Numbered from the stretch's first letter, positions 1 through 9,659 are shown. The stretch is 64,000 bases of DNA from Haloferula sp. BvORR071 (GCF_000739615.1 NZ_BATP01000034.1:1-64000); one strand, 5' to 3'. Made by a program: numbers and translations. The notes: generated from the letters alone by a model not told the origin.

Positions 1-50
1 ACCGACGTGCAGGCAGGGTGGGAGCATCTGCGAAAAGGAAAGGAGCACTG

Positions 51-1205
51 CTAGCGCTTCCTGATGGCCAGCAATTTCTCCCCTGCGGCTCTCAGGGTGG
101 CCTCGCTTTTGGCGAAGTGGAAGCGGATCAGGTGATTCACCGGCTCGCGGAAGAAGCTCGATCCCGCCACCCCGGCGACGCCGATTTCCTTGATCAGCCA
201 CTCCGAGGCCTCGCTGTCATCGGCGAAGCCCAGGGAGGAGATGTCCATCATCACGAAGTAGCTGCCCTGTGGCTCGGTGAAGGGCAGGCCGAGCTGGCGG
301 AGGTAGCTGAGGAAGACATCTTTCTTCGCCGCGTAGTGGTCACGCAGGCCGAGGTAGTAGCTGTCCGGCATCTCCAGCCCGGCGACCGCCGCCTCTTGCA
401 AGGGCGCTGCAGCACCGACCGTGAGGAAGTCGTGGACCTTGCGTGCCTCGGCGATCACGCGTGCGGAGGCCTGGACGTAGCCGAGGCGCCAGCCGGTGAT
501 CGAGTAGGTCTTGGAAAGCGAGTTGCAGACGATGGTCCGCTCGAAGGCCCCTGGCAGCGCGGCCGTGTGGACGTGCTGGTGAGGCTCGAAGACAATATGC
601 TCGTAGGGCTCGTCGGTGATGATGAAGGCATCGTGCTCCTCGGCGAGTTGCAGGATGTAGAGCAGCTCCTCGCGGGTGAAGACCTTGCCGGTGGGATTGG
701 AGGGATTGCAGACGACGATGGCCTTCGGCTTCTGCTCGAAGGCCTTGGCAAGTTCCTCGCGGTCGAAGGAGAAGTCCGGCGGGCGGAGTGCAACGTAGAT
801 CGGCTCGGCGCCGGAGAGGATCGCATCCGCGGCGTAGTTTTCGTAGAAGGGGGAGAAAACCACCACCTTGTCGCCAGGATTGCAGGCAGTCATCATGGCG
901 ACCATCATCGCCTCCGTGCTGCCGCAAGTGACCACCAGGTGTTGGTCGGGATCGATGGCCAGACCACTGAAGCGGCTGATTTTGCGGGCCAGTGCCTCGC
1001 GGAAACGCGGCGCTCCCCAAGTGGTGGCATACTGGTGGTGCGGCCCGCGGGTGGCGCGTTCCAGCGCGGTGAGCAGTTCTTCCGGCGGATCGAAATCAGG
1101 GAAGCCCTGGGCCAGGTTGATGGCACCGTGACGGGTGGCCAGCCGCGTGGTCCCGCGGATCACGGACTCAGTGAAGGCGGACAGTCGGGTGGCGGTCGCG
1201 GGCAT
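51..1205 (-). CDS. PLP-dependent class I/II aminotransferase
   Basis: This 384-aa cytoplasmic enzyme belongs to the fold-type I aminotransferases, nearest in style to the methionine/kynurenine aminotransferases (YbdL/KAT group). The N-terminal part has the AINLAQGFPDFDPP signature of that subgroup. NPSNPTGKVF is the PLP-contacting Asn motif, and SLSKTYSITGWRLGY carries the Schiff-base lysine, followed by the GWRLGY strand. Length fits the family (380-400 aa). The reading frame stays open far upstream, but that extension is Arg/Gly-rich shadow sequence running into the divergent gene, so the ATG at 1205 (MPATATRLSAF) was chosen. It is divergent from the secreted protein at 1401. Family is secure; the exact amino donor and keto acid cannot be told from sequence. 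Confidence 0.9.
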   Translation of the reverse strand: MPATATRLSAFTESVIRGTTRLATRHGAINLAQGFPDFDPPEELLTALERATRGPHHQYATTWGAPRFREALARKISRFSGLAIDPDQHLVVTCGSTEAMMVAMMTACNPGDKVVVFSPFYENYAADAILSGAEPIYVALRPPDFSFDREELAKAFEQKPKAIVVCNPSNPTGKVFTREELLYILQLAEEHDAFIITDEPYEHIVFEPHQHVHTAALPGAFERTIVCNSLSKTYSITGWRLGYVQASARVIAEARKVHDFLTVGAAAPLQEAAVAGLEMPDSYYLGLRDHYAAKKDVFLSYLRQLGLPFTEPQGSYFVMMDISSLGFADDSEASEWLIKEIGVAGVAGSSFFREPVNHLIRFHFAKSEATLRAAGEKLLAIRKR

Positions 1206-1400
1206 GGTTTGGTGAGCGGACTTCTGGATGAGGGGGAGCTGCTTGAACAGCCCGGAGCGGGTAATGCGGGTGAGGGCAGATAACAAAATTTCTAAACCGC
1301 CTGCCGGGGGGCCGACATCTCCATGATGGACCCGGACCTGGCGCGGTCTAAGCGCGCCAAGGCCAGCGACCACGGGGCCACCCAGCCACCCCAAGAACCC

Positions 1401-3566
1401 ATGAAGACCCACCGGCTCCTCGCCGCGTTGTGCCTCGCTTCTTCTGGCGCGGCCCTCGCCCAAACGACCCAACACTACACCGACGCGACCGGAGAAATCG
1501 CGGTCGGCACCTTCCCCCACCTCGATATCAATGCCGTGGATGTCACGGTGGATGCGGCGGCGGCGAACATCACCTTCAAGATCAGCCTTCAAGGCAACCC
1601 CTCCAGCCCGAACTGGGGCAAGTACATGATCGGCATCCGCTCGAGCCCGGGTGGCACGACTACCAGCTGCGGCTGGGGCGGGCGGCCGATCTCGATGGCG
1701 GGCGGTATGACCCATTGGATCGGCTGCTGGATGGATGGCGGCACGGGGACGAATACCTATGTTTATAATGGTAGCTGGGTCGCTGGCACCGCCGGTGCGC
1801 TAAGCTCCGATGCCACTAGCCTGAGCGTGACTTTGCCGGTGACCGCCCTCGCACTCTCGCCGGGCGAGACCTTCTCCTTCGATGTCTATTCCAGTGGCGG
1901 CGGCGGTGGCGATACGGCGGTGGAAGCGCTTTCTGCCGCAACCCCATCAGCAACCGGCTGGGGTGCTGCCTACAGCACAGGTGCCGTCGGAGCGGCCACG
2001 AATCCGGCCCGGACTTTCACGATGCCGGGCTCACCGGACTACGCGACCTGGATCGATAGCTTCGGGCTCTTCGGCAACGATGCGCTGCCCGGCAACGACT
2101 ACGATCATGATGGCCTGACCAATCAGCAGGAATTCGATCTCGATATCGAGGGCCTCAGCCCTGCGGTGGATGATTCCGATGGCGATGGCCTGAAGGACGG
2201 CGAGGAGACGCTCACCGGAATCTATGTGGACGCCACCCACACCGGCAGCAATCCGGTGGATGCCGACTCGGACGATGATGGCGAGACGGATGGCGACGAG
2301 GTGAAGTCCATCTCCGCGGCCTACGTGCGCGATCCGAATCACTACAACTATGCGAAGATCACGGTGCCCGGCACCTTCAATCTGCCGAATGCCTGGAACG
2401 AGACCGGCGCCAGCGTTCCCAGCAACGAGATGACGGTAGCGGGAACCAGTCTAACAGGTCAGTTCCAATACTCGCTGCTGCAGCGCATCGCCACTCCGAA
2501 GACGAGCATCACCTTCAAGTTCACCAACGGGGCCTGGGCCACGAACTGGGGCACAGGTGCTGCAGCAGGCAAGGCCGCGCTCAATGGTGGCAACATTGAA
2601 CGCGTGGTGGATGCCAGCGGGATCTACCGGATCTCCTTCAATACCGCGACGCTGGACTACTCGGTCACCCGCGCGACCTTCCCGGATGCAACGGCCTACC
2701 TCGCGGCTTACGGCTTGGCAGCAGGAGCGGACCAGGATGCTGATGGTCGCAACAACGAGGCCGAGTTCACCGCCAATACCGATCCCTACAATGCGGACAG
2801 TGACGGCGACGGCCTGCCCGACAATACCGATCCCGAGCCGCTGGTGGTAGCGCCGGAATCACGGGAGGTGGTCTTCCAGGTGAACATGTCGGTGGCGATT
2901 AGCCAAGGGAACTTCAATGCGACGACCGGCGTGGTGCGGGTCGTCGGCCAATTCGAAGGCTGGAATACTTCCGGCGGTGTAGTGCTCAGCGATCCGAATG
3001 CGGATGGCATCTACACCGGCAGCTACACTGCCGCGGGCTTCGCCGGGATCTCCTTCGGCAACTACAAGTTCTTCATCGATGGCGGTCCGAATGGCGGCTA
3101 CGAGACCAGTGCTGACCGGACCTTCAATCTCGGCCCGAACGCGCAGCAGCAGGTGCTGCCGGTGGTTTACTACAATGACGCCGCACCAGCGACCGGCTTC
3201 ACCGCATGGATCGCGACTTTCCCCGGTCTCTCGGATACCTCGCGCGAGGGCGATCCGGATGGCGATGGGCTGAGCAACGAGAAGGAGTTCTTCTTCGGTA
3301 GCTCGCCTGCGGTTGGCAGCGGCAGCGCGGTCAGTGCGAGCAACAGTGCAAGCGGTATGGTGCTGCGCTGGCTGCAGCGGAGCAGCGGCGTGACCTACAC
3401 ACTCCAACAGAATGCCAGCCTTGCCGGGGAATGGACCACCAGTCCGGTGAACCCGGCGACCGCCAATGATCAATCCGGCGCACCTGCGGACTACACCCGC
3501 ATGGAGGCCACCATCCCGGTCAGTGGCACGCGCAATTTCCTGCGCGTGAACGGTGCCGAGAACTGA
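1401..3566 (+). CDS. Secreted protein with TSP3-like Ca2+ loops, CBM-like domain and C-terminal exoprotein module
   Basis: A 721-aa exported protein of unknown function. Residues 1-21 form a signal peptide (MKTHRLLAALCLASSGAALAQ), which sets the start at 1401 rather than at the upstream in-frame ATG at 1323. An N-terminal beta-rich domain (about 25-210) is followed by aspartate-rich loops such as DYDHDGLTNQQEF and DSDGDGLKDGEE (about 232-330 and 450-480), typical of thrombospondin type-3 calcium repeats. Residues about 487-600 (VRVVGQFEGWN, GNYKFFID) resemble a starch-binding/AMPK-type carbohydrate-binding fold. The last ~110 residues repeat the Trp, DPDGDGLSNEKEF, beta-domain, FLRV pattern seen in other exoproteins of this window. 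A strong hairpin follows the stop. Probably a surface or extracellular polysaccharide-associated protein. Confidence 0.8.
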   Translation: MKTHRLLAALCLASSGAALAQTTQHYTDATGEIAVGTFPHLDINAVDVTVDAAAANITFKISLQGNPSSPNWGKYMIGIRSSPGGTTTSCGWGGRPISMAGGMTHWIGCWMDGGTGTNTYVYNGSWVAGTAGALSSDATSLSVTLPVTALALSPGETFSFDVYSSGGGGGDTAVEALSAATPSATGWGAAYSTGAVGAATNPARTFTMPGSPDYATWIDSFGLFGNDALPGNDYDHDGLTNQQEFDLDIEGLSPAVDDSDGDGLKDGEETLTGIYVDATHTGSNPVDADSDDDGETDGDEVKSISAAYVRDPNHYNYAKITVPGTFNLPNAWNETGASVPSNEMTVAGTSLTGQFQYSLLQRIATPKTSITFKFTNGAWATNWGTGAAAGKAALNGGNIERVVDASGIYRISFNTATLDYSVTRATFPDATAYLAAYGLAAGADQDADGRNNEAEFTANTDPYNADSDGDGLPDNTDPEPLVVAPESREVVFQVNMSVAISQGNFNATTGVVRVVGQFEGWNTSGGVVLSDPNADGIYTGSYTAAGFAGISFGNYKFFIDGGPNGGYETSADRTFNLGPNAQQQVLPVVYYNDAAPATGFTAWIATFPGLSDTSREGDPDGDGLSNEKEFFFGSSPAVGSGSAVSASNSASGMVLRWLQRSSGVTYTLQQNASLAGEWTTSPVNPATANDQSGAPADYTRMEATIPVSGTRNFLRVNGAEN

Positions 3567-3594
3567 GCCAAGAATCTCCTCCAGCCCTCCCACG

Positions 3595-3631
3595 AGAACC
3601 CCGGCCCGATAACTACGGCGGCCGGGGTTCT
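3595..3631. terminator. Rho-independent terminator between convergent genes
   Basis: Perfect 12-bp stem (AGAACCCCGGCC with its complement) around a 13-nt loop, followed by a short T-rich stretch on the + strand. It lies 28 bp after the + strand exoprotein stop and 38 bp from the end of the minus-strand lipoprotein gene, so it could serve both. Confidence 0.75.
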
Positions 3632-3669
3632 TTGCGTAAGGAGCGCACCTCGTGCTCCGCCGGCGGCCC

Positions 3670-4944
3670 TTATCTCTTCTTCTTCCTCGCCAGGCTTTCC
3701 TCGACCTGCCTGCGGGTAAGCTCCTGTCGGCTCGGATCACTGATCAGCGGCAATAAGGTTTGCGCGGCGTGGGTATCTCCAAAGTGTGCAGCCACGGAGC
3801 AGATCGTTGACAGGACCGCATCCCGTGCCGGACCCGCTTCGAGATTGGGGGCCATGGCGACCGCTTCCTTCGGCTCCTGGTAGTAGAGCAAGTCGAGCGC
3901 TTGGGCCGCCTCGGGGCGGTTGTGGGCAAGCGCCCATTCCAGAGCCTTGCGCGGGTTTTTCTGACCCCAGCTTCTAACCAATTCCTCGGCGTTTTCCCCG
4001 GGCATGTTGGCGATGTCGGCCTCCGCAAGATTGGCAGTCCACGCGGCGGGATCATCGCTCCATGGACGCTTGTCGCTGCCATCGTTGAGGCCCGGCACGG
4101 CCGTGGCGAGTTCGATACGCCATTGGGCGCGCTGCTCAGGATTGGCAAGACGGAGGGCATTCTCGGCGAAGAAACGCTGCGCCTCGGGAGTCTTGGCGGC
4201 GTGGAAGGCGGCGAGCCAGAGAGTGGGTTCGTTGGCCGCGGGATTGAAGATGCCGCGGAGCGACTCCAGAGCCTGCCGCTCGGAAGAGTCATTGCCGAGG
4301 GGGTTTTGATCGAGCCACGCGGCCAAGGCGGCGGGATCCGTCACCACCCAATCACGGATCAGGGAGCCGACGATGTAGAGCCTCTCCCGGCTCTCCGGCA
4401 GGGTCTCAAGAACGGCGGGCCGTTCCTCGGGCGAGAGCGTTTGGATATAGGCCCCCCAGACTTCAATCTGGAGCCCGGGCGGCACATCCTTGGTGATGAA
4501 GTCGGTCACCGCCGCGGGCTGCGACTTCGCGAGTTGGCGGACGATCTCTTGTGCTGCCTTGCTCCAGTTTCCGGCTAGGCCCTTCCATTCCTTCAGGAAG
4601 ATGCGGGCTTGTGCCGGATCGGACTTGGAGAGTTGCGAGATCACCGATTGATAGACGCTGTCGCGTGATGAGGACGGTGGCAGCGTGTTCAGGTCCGCGA
4701 TCATGTCCGCGGCATTCGTAGCGACATCGCCCTTGAGAGAAGAGGCACTGCCGACAGCTGAAATCCAGATCCGCGGGGTATTTAACAGGGGCTTCTGATC
4801 GATGGGATCCGGAGGACTGGTGGAGCGCTCCGCCTGCTTTGCGGGGGCGGGCGCGGGCGCGCTGGCGGCCCTTGCAGTCTTTTCCTCCCGTTGGCAGGAG
4901 GCGCAGGCCAACAGGAACAAGATGGGCAGGAGATGCGGTCTCAT
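3670..4944 (-). CDS. Lipoprotein with repeated helical motifs, partner of sigma factor (cassette A)
   Basis: A 424-aa protein whose N-terminus is a lipoprotein signal (ILFLLACASC, with Cys14 or Cys17 as lipidation site), then a Pro/Ala linker. The body is helical with recurring short motifs: DPAQARIFLKEW, DPAALAAWLDQ, NPRKALEWALAHNRPEAA and EPKEAVAMAP, reading like degenerate HEAT/TPR-type hairpins. Its ATG overlaps the stop codon of the sigma-factor gene (ATGA at 4941-4944), so the two are translationally coupled. The same arrangement and a clearly paralogous protein occur at 6652-7953. The repeat style also resembles the C-terminal extracytoplasmic part of the sigma factor, so I infer an envelope partner or antagonist of that domain. 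No known Pfam function is recognised. Confidence 0.8.
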   Translation of the reverse strand: MRPHLLPILFLLACASCQREEKTARAASAPAPAPAKQAERSTSPPDPIDQKPLLNTPRIWISAVGSASSLKGDVATNAADMIADLNTLPPSSSRDSVYQSVISQLSKSDPAQARIFLKEWKGLAGNWSKAAQEIVRQLAKSQPAAVTDFITKDVPPGLQIEVWGAYIQTLSPEERPAVLETLPESRERLYIVGSLIRDWVVTDPAALAAWLDQNPLGNDSSERQALESLRGIFNPAANEPTLWLAAFHAAKTPEAQRFFAENALRLANPEQRAQWRIELATAVPGLNDGSDKRPWSDDPAAWTANLAEADIANMPGENAEELVRSWGQKNPRKALEWALAHNRPEAAQALDLLYYQEPKEAVAMAPNLEAGPARDAVLSTICSVAAHFGDTHAAQTLLPLISDPSRQELTRRQVEESLARKKKR

Positions 4945-6575
4945 GGCTGCTTCATCAGGCGTTCGACAGCCGGGTCGAAGGGGGAAAAAGGCCTATCCTT
5001 GGACCGTCGGTTGTACTCCAGCCCCCAAGCCGCAGCGGCGGCTGCATCGCGTTGGCCCCAGCAGTTCCAAATGCCGAACATCATGCTGTAGCGATCCAAT
5101 CCGTCCGTCTGTCGCGCGGCCCAATCGAGTAGCGCCTTCGGGTCGCGCTTGGCGAGTTCATCGCCGTTGGGAAGATCGTCGGGCTTCACCTCGTCGAGCA
5201 GTTCGTAGCCGCGAGGATCGTCGCGCTGGAGCAAAAGCGAGGCGGCCCAGCCAAGCGCTTGGCGCCGGTCATCGCCTTGCAGGCGTCGGCCCAGGGCTTC
5301 GATCTCCGGTTCGTTCACTGCGGCGTATTTCTCGCAGGCTTCTCGGATCAACCAATGCCGGATCTCCGGGGAATGAGTGAACTTCAGGGCACCCGCATAG
5401 TCGTGATCAAGCCACTCTGAATTGATGTAAGAATGGTTGCCATGGATGATCGCCAGCCGCTCGTAGGACTCGGGGAAGGAATCGATCCACGCGACCGCCG
5501 TATCGAAATTCGCGTCGGCTCGCGAGTTGAAGATTCCGCCAATGACCTTCACCCGCACCTCGCGTCCCGTTAGGATTTCCAGGAAACCTTCCGCCGCCGC
5601 AGGATCGCGGTCGGCCAGTGCAGGCACGGCCGTCCGGAAGAACTCCTTCCACTCCTGATGCTCCTTGACCCACTCCCAGGCCGCCTTCGGATCCTTCTTG
5701 GCGAGAGAGATGAACTCGTGGATGGCGGGACTGAGTTTGTCGTCCGGAGTCTTGGGCGCGCGCCGGTGCGAGACGCTGCGCTCCGCGCTTGGCGCGGTAG
5801 CGAGGGGTGGGGGAGAAGGAGACGGCGGTGGCGGGCGGTTGGCTTCCACTGCTGCCCAAGTGCCACCCCCGAGCACCACGACGGCAGCGAGGGGTAGCCA
5901 AGGCAGGGTGCCGGTGGCCGTTTTCTTCAGCGCCGCGGTTTGGGTCACGAAGTCCTTGGGGATCCTCGTGGTAGCCGGTGCCAGGCCTCCCGCCAGCCAC
6001 ATCGCGCAGGCCTCGCCGCTGTGGCTGTGGCCTTGCCGCTGGAGCAGCCCGCGGAGCTTCTCAAGCGCCCGGTGGCCGCGGCGCTGGGCGGCCTCTGGCG
6101 TGATACCCAAGCGGCGGGCGATCTGCTCATAGGCGAGCTTTTCGAAATGGTGGAGCAGCAGAATCTGGCGGTCTTTTTCCGGCAGGGCGGCCAGGGCGGA
6201 GTCCAGTTCGCGGGCACCTGCGTCTACTGCCGGGCCATTGTGCAGGCCCTGTGCTGCCACCGCCCGCTGGCGGTGGCGGGATTCGCCGCGGGCGAGGCGC
6301 GAGGACTCCAGCACCGCGGCGCGCTGCAACCATGCCGGGAGGCAGGGGATGTTTTTCAGCTGCCGGACTCGCCGCGACAGGGCGATGAAGACCTGCTGGG
6401 CCGCATCCTCCGCCAAGCCGGAGCCGCCCAAGCGCCGCCGGGTGACCGCCAGCACCAGAGGCAGGTGGCGCCGCACCAGCTCGGCGAAGGCCGGATCATC
6501 CCCGCTGGCCGCAAAGGCTGCCAGCAAGTCGGCGTCGTTTGCCGTGGTGGGTGACGATTCAAGTGAAGGGTGCAT
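4941..6575 (-). CDS. Membrane-tethered ECF-type sigma factor with large C-terminal domain (cassette A)
   Basis: A 544-aa fusion. Residues about 14-75 (LLAAFAASGDDPAFAELV, EDAAQQVFIAL) are sigma region 2. Residues about 125-180 (LPEKDRQILLLHHFEKLA, GITPEAAQRRGHRALEKL) are region 4 with its helix-turn-helix. A linker with CAMWLAGGLAP leads to one hydrophobic segment (about 224-244), then a Pro-rich stretch and about 290 residues of helical repeats (KDPKAAWEWVKEH, FDTAVAWIDSFPESY). Predicted topology: sigma domain in the cytoplasm, repeat domain outside. ATG at 6575 was chosen because the residues upstream of it have no sigma homology. The stop overlaps the downstream lipoprotein start. Paralogue at 7950-9629. 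Sigma identity is firm; membrane tethering and function are inference. Confidence 0.88.
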   Translation of the reverse strand: MHPSLESSPTTANDADLLAAFAASGDDPAFAELVRRHLPLVLAVTRRRLGGSGLAEDAAQQVFIALSRRVRQLKNIPCLPAWLQRAAVLESSRLARGESRHRQRAVAAQGLHNGPAVDAGARELDSALAALPEKDRQILLLHHFEKLAYEQIARRLGITPEAAQRRGHRALEKLRGLLQRQGHSHSGEACAMWLAGGLAPATTRIPKDFVTQTAALKKTATGTLPWLPLAAVVVLGGGTWAAVEANRPPPPSPSPPPLATAPSAERSVSHRRAPKTPDDKLSPAIHEFISLAKKDPKAAWEWVKEHQEWKEFFRTAVPALADRDPAAAEGFLEILTGREVRVKVIGGIFNSRADANFDTAVAWIDSFPESYERLAIIHGNHSYINSEWLDHDYAGALKFTHSPEIRHWLIREACEKYAAVNEPEIEALGRRLQGDDRRQALGWAASLLLQRDDPRGYELLDEVKPDDLPNGDELAKRDPKALLDWAARQTDGLDRYSMMFGIWNCWGQRDAAAAAAWGLEYNRRSKDRPFSPFDPAVERLMKQP

Positions 6576-6604
6576 TTCACAGACTCCCTGCCGCAGAGCG
6601 GGAG

Positions 6605-6644
6605 AATCAGACAAAGCGGACGGAAAAAACAGGGAAGTTTTTCC
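6605..6644 (-). promoter_or_regulatory. Candidate ECF-type promoter element of cassette A
   Basis: Read on the minus strand, this 40-nt stretch has AAAACTTCCCTG plus a T-run, then TGTCTGATT, about 30 bp before the sigma-factor ATG. The corresponding stretch before the paralogous sigma gene (9660-9700) has the same two blocks with 16 versus 18 nt between CCTG and TGTCTGATT. The ACTT and TCTGA blocks recall ECF promoter -35 and -10 motifs, though the spacing is longer than for classic SigE promoters. Autoregulation is an inference. Confidence 0.4.
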
Positions 6645-6651
6645 CGCACCC

Positions 6652-7953
6652 TTACTTCTGCGCTGCCTTGGCGGCGGCCTCCTCTTCCACGCGCTTGCGG
6701 ATCTTCTCGCGGCGGTCAGGATCGCCCACGTATTTCAGGAAGCTGCGCGCCATTTCCGCCTGACCTTGGTCCGCAGTAGTGATGCAGATCCAACCTAGGG
6801 CATTGTCCAACTCCTTGCCCGGCGTGAGCTTGGGCAGCAGGGCGAGCGCCTCCTGCGGCTCTTGGGAATAGAGTTTTTCGAGCGCAGTGGCAGCCTCCGG
6901 CCGGCCTTGTTCCAAGGCCCACTCCAGGGCGCGGCGCGGCTGTTTTTCCGCCCATGCCTGCACCAGCTGCTCCGCGACCGCAGCGGGGAGGGCCATGGCC
7001 TCCGCGGGGTCCAGCCCGGCAGCATAGGCAGCGGGATCCTGCTTGCTCCTCGCATCGCGGGCCAAGCCAGCCACTGCCGGATCCGCCTCCGCCAGTTCGT
7101 TCATGAGCGCACCCGCTGGCTCCGCTCCGGCCCCCGCGAGCGCTTGCCGCGCCAGGAAGGCACGCGCCTCCGGAGTCGACGCCAGACGCAGCGCCGCCAG
7201 CCAACTTTCCCCCGACATGGGCGGAGGCGACATCCGATCGAGGCTGAAGAAGACATGAGGCTCCGCGAGGATCGCGAGTTCCGTTTGGTCCTTTCCCGCC
7301 GCGAAGCCGTCCAGCCAAGCCACGGCAGCCTGCGGGTCCTCCCGCAGCCAGTCCGATACCAAGTCCCCGACGATCCACAGCTTCTGGCGGCTTTCGACAA
7401 TTTGATCCAAGTAGGCCAAGCGCTCCTTCGCAGGAATCTCCCAAAGGCAGGAGCCCCAGATCTCGCTCCGCAGGCCGGGAGGCACATCCACCGTGACGAA
7501 ACCCATCAGCTCATCTGATTTGGATTTGGCGTAGCCGATCGCCACCGTAGCAGCAGCGTCCTTCCACGCTCCGTTCGCAGCATCCGTCCACTCCTTGAGC
7601 AGCGCGCGGGCCTGCGCAGGATCACCCTTTGCCAGCTCGCGGATCACTTGGCCGATGGCCGCATCGCGCATCGAGGAAAGCGGTAGTTTGCGGATCTCCG
7701 CCAAGGCCGCTGCGGCTTCGTCTGCGGAGAGATTGGACTTCACCCAGATTTCCCCGCTGGTCCGGATCAGGAATTCCGGGGTCCGAACCACGAAGGTGTT
7801 GTAGGCATCATTCGTTCCCACGCTGGAACTCGTAGCCGGTGGCAAGGATGTCTGCGTCTTCGCAGGCTTCCCGGCTGGCACCGCGGCTTTCTCTTCCCAG
7901 CACGCGGCCATGGCCAGCAGCGGGATCAGCGGCAAGATGGCGGAGGCTCTCAT
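6652..7953 (-). CDS. Lipoprotein with repeated helical motifs, partner of sigma factor (cassette B)
   Basis: A 433-aa paralogue of the protein at 3670-4944. The signal is LIPLLAMAAC with Cys18 as lipidation residue; ATG 7953 was chosen because it begins this signal and overlaps the sigma stop codon as ATGA (7950-7953). Shared blocks with the paralogue include DPAQARALLKEW, VDVPPGLRSEIWG, DPQAAVAWLDGF, PRRALEWALEQGRPEAA and QEPQEALALLPKL. The C-terminus is a charged helix ending in AAAKAAQK. Presumably anchored in the inner or outer membrane facing the periplasm, beside the extracytoplasmic domain of its sigma factor. Function unknown. Confidence 0.8.
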   Translation of the reverse strand: MRASAILPLIPLLAMAACWEEKAAVPAGKPAKTQTSLPPATSSSVGTNDAYNTFVVRTPEFLIRTSGEIWVKSNLSADEAAAALAEIRKLPLSSMRDAAIGQVIRELAKGDPAQARALLKEWTDAANGAWKDAAATVAIGYAKSKSDELMGFVTVDVPPGLRSEIWGSCLWEIPAKERLAYLDQIVESRQKLWIVGDLVSDWLREDPQAAVAWLDGFAAGKDQTELAILAEPHVFFSLDRMSPPPMSGESWLAALRLASTPEARAFLARQALAGAGAEPAGALMNELAEADPAVAGLARDARSKQDPAAYAAGLDPAEAMALPAAVAEQLVQAWAEKQPRRALEWALEQGRPEAATALEKLYSQEPQEALALLPKLTPGKELDNALGWICITTADQGQAEMARSFLKYVGDPDRREKIRKRVEEEAAAKAAQK

Positions 7954-9629
7954 GGCGATGCCGGAGTCATCAGGCGTTGGGTCACGGGGTCTTGAGGCGT
8001 CAGGGTGATACCAGCGACTCCGCCCTTGCGGTTCGCCTCCAGTGCCCAAGCGGCGGCAGCAGGGGCATCCTCGAACGACCAGTCCCGCCAGAGGTTCATC
8101 ACCAGACTATGGCGCTCCGCCCCATCCTTTTGCGTGGCGATCCAGTCCAAGAACTGCCGCGGATCGCGGAGCTCCCTGCCCACGGCAGGGAAGATGGAAA
8201 AGGAATCGGCGAACTTGATCTCATCCAGGATCTGGTAGGCCTGCGGGTCATTGCGCTCCAGCCGCATCATGGCCACGTGAGCCAGCGCGGCGCGGCGGTC
8301 ATCGCCCTGCAATTCGCCGGCGACGCTTTCGATCAGGCCTTCGTCCCACTTGCGCGACTTGAAGAAGGTTTCCCGGATCAGCCATTCCCGCACTTCCGGC
8401 GAGCGCGCGAGCTTGAGAGCACCCGGGTAGTCGTAGTCCCGCCCGTTCTCACTGTGGAAGTAGACGCCGGAGTGGAAGACTCCTCTCCTCTCGTATTCCT
8501 CCGGAAACGAATCCACCCAGGCGATGGCGGACGCGAAGTTGTCCCGCGCGCGCGAGTAGAAGATCCCGCCGATGATGGCCGTGCGTTCGGTCGTTCCCTC
8601 CACCACCTCGAGTAGTCGTTCCGCCGCGCGCAGGTCACGATCCGCCAGATGCCATGCCGCCTGGCCCAGGAAGTACTGGGGGCCTTCTGAAATCCACCGC
8701 GACTCCATGGGTCCGGCCGGGCGCGCTTTCGCCCATTCCCAGGCGTCCTTGGAATCGAGTTTCGCCCGGGTGATGAATTCGCGGAAGTCCTCCGCCAATT
8801 GCTCGTCCGCCACGCTATAGCGGGGCTTGCGGACTTCGCCGCGCGGCAACATCGCGGTGGATGGTGCCGCGGGCGGTACGACGGCAGGATGGGGAGGAGC
8901 CGGAGGGCGGGTCACCTGCACGGCAAGCGCCGCTGCACCCACCACGGCGAAGCCGGCGAGCAGGGGCAGCCCCGGCACGCCGAAGGAAGCGGGCTTCTTG
9001 ATGGCCAGCACCCGCTCGGTGAAGCGCCCCGGCACCTCCGTGCTGAGCGGGGCAAGCCCTGCCGCCAGCCACATACTACAGGCAGCCTCATTCTCCCGCC
9101 GCCTCAGCAACCCCGCCAGGCGGGCCAGCGCACGGTGCCCGCGGCGTTGGGCCGCCGCTGCCGTGATGTGCATGCGCCGGGCAATTTCGGTGTAACCGAG
9201 CCGTTCGAAGTGGTGGAGGAGGAGGATCTCGCGATCGCGCCCGGGCAGCGAGGCCAGCGCCTCATCCAGATCCGGCCCGGCAGCCATGCCGGAATCGGGC
9301 TGTGCCGCCTGTGAAGCGCGGCGGCGGTGCCGGGCCTCGCGGCGAATGATGGTGGTCGCCTCATAAACCGTCACCCTGTGCAGCCAAGCTGCCAGACAGG
9401 GAATCGAGCGGAGCTTCTGCGCCCGCCGGGCCATGGCGATGAATGCCTGCTGTGCCGCGTCCTCCGCGAAGCCGGAGTCTCCCAAGCGGCGGCGCGCGAT
9501 CGCAAAAACCAAGGGGCTGTGGCGGCGGACCAGTTCGGCGAAGGCCGCCTCTTCGCCGCTGCCAGCGAAGCGCGCCAAGAGTTCGGAATCCGTGGCCAAT
9601 CCGGCCGGTGAATCGATCGAAGCCTGCAT
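7950..9629 (-). CDS. Membrane-tethered ECF-type sigma factor with large C-terminal domain (cassette B)
   Basis: A 559-aa paralogue of the sigma fusion at 4941-6575. Region 2 is at about 15-75 (ELLARFAGSGEEAAFAELV, EDAAQQAFIAMARR) and region 4 at about 122-178 (LPGRDREILLLHHFERLG, AAAAQRRGHRALARL). CSMWLAAGLAP precedes a hydrophobic segment at about 217-238 and a Pro-rich linker. About 300 residues of helical repeats follow (LDSKDAWEWAKARP, ASAIAWVDSFPEEYERR). ATG 9629 (MQASIDSP) begins where similarity to the paralogue begins. Translationally coupled to the downstream lipoprotein. A conserved element lies about 30-70 bp upstream. Sigma factors with C-terminal membrane extensions are known from Planctomycetes; I do not assign this protein to a named ECF group. 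Confidence 0.88.
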   Translation of the reverse strand: MQASIDSPAGLATDSELLARFAGSGEEAAFAELVRRHSPLVFAIARRRLGDSGFAEDAAQQAFIAMARRAQKLRSIPCLAAWLHRVTVYEATTIIRREARHRRRASQAAQPDSGMAAGPDLDEALASLPGRDREILLLHHFERLGYTEIARRMHITAAAAQRRGHRALARLAGLLRRRENEAACSMWLAAGLAPLSTEVPGRFTERVLAIKKPASFGVPGLPLLAGFAVVGAAALAVQVTRPPAPPHPAVVPPAAPSTAMLPRGEVRKPRYSVADEQLAEDFREFITRAKLDSKDAWEWAKARPAGPMESRWISEGPQYFLGQAAWHLADRDLRAAERLLEVVEGTTERTAIIGGIFYSRARDNFASAIAWVDSFPEEYERRGVFHSGVYFHSENGRDYDYPGALKLARSPEVREWLIRETFFKSRKWDEGLIESVAGELQGDDRRAALAHVAMMRLERNDPQAYQILDEIKFADSFSIFPAVGRELRDPRQFLDWIATQKDGAERHSLVMNLWRDWSFEDAPAAAAWALEANRKGGVAGITLTPQDPVTQRLMTPASP

Positions 9630-9659
9630 CTTTTCCGATTTACCGGCACTCACTCGGAA

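Noticed and set aside
18..1283. 421-codon + strand frame opposite the aminotransferase
   Set aside because: It is the complement of a well-conserved aminotransferase and has no recognisable domain; high GC makes long antisense frames common.
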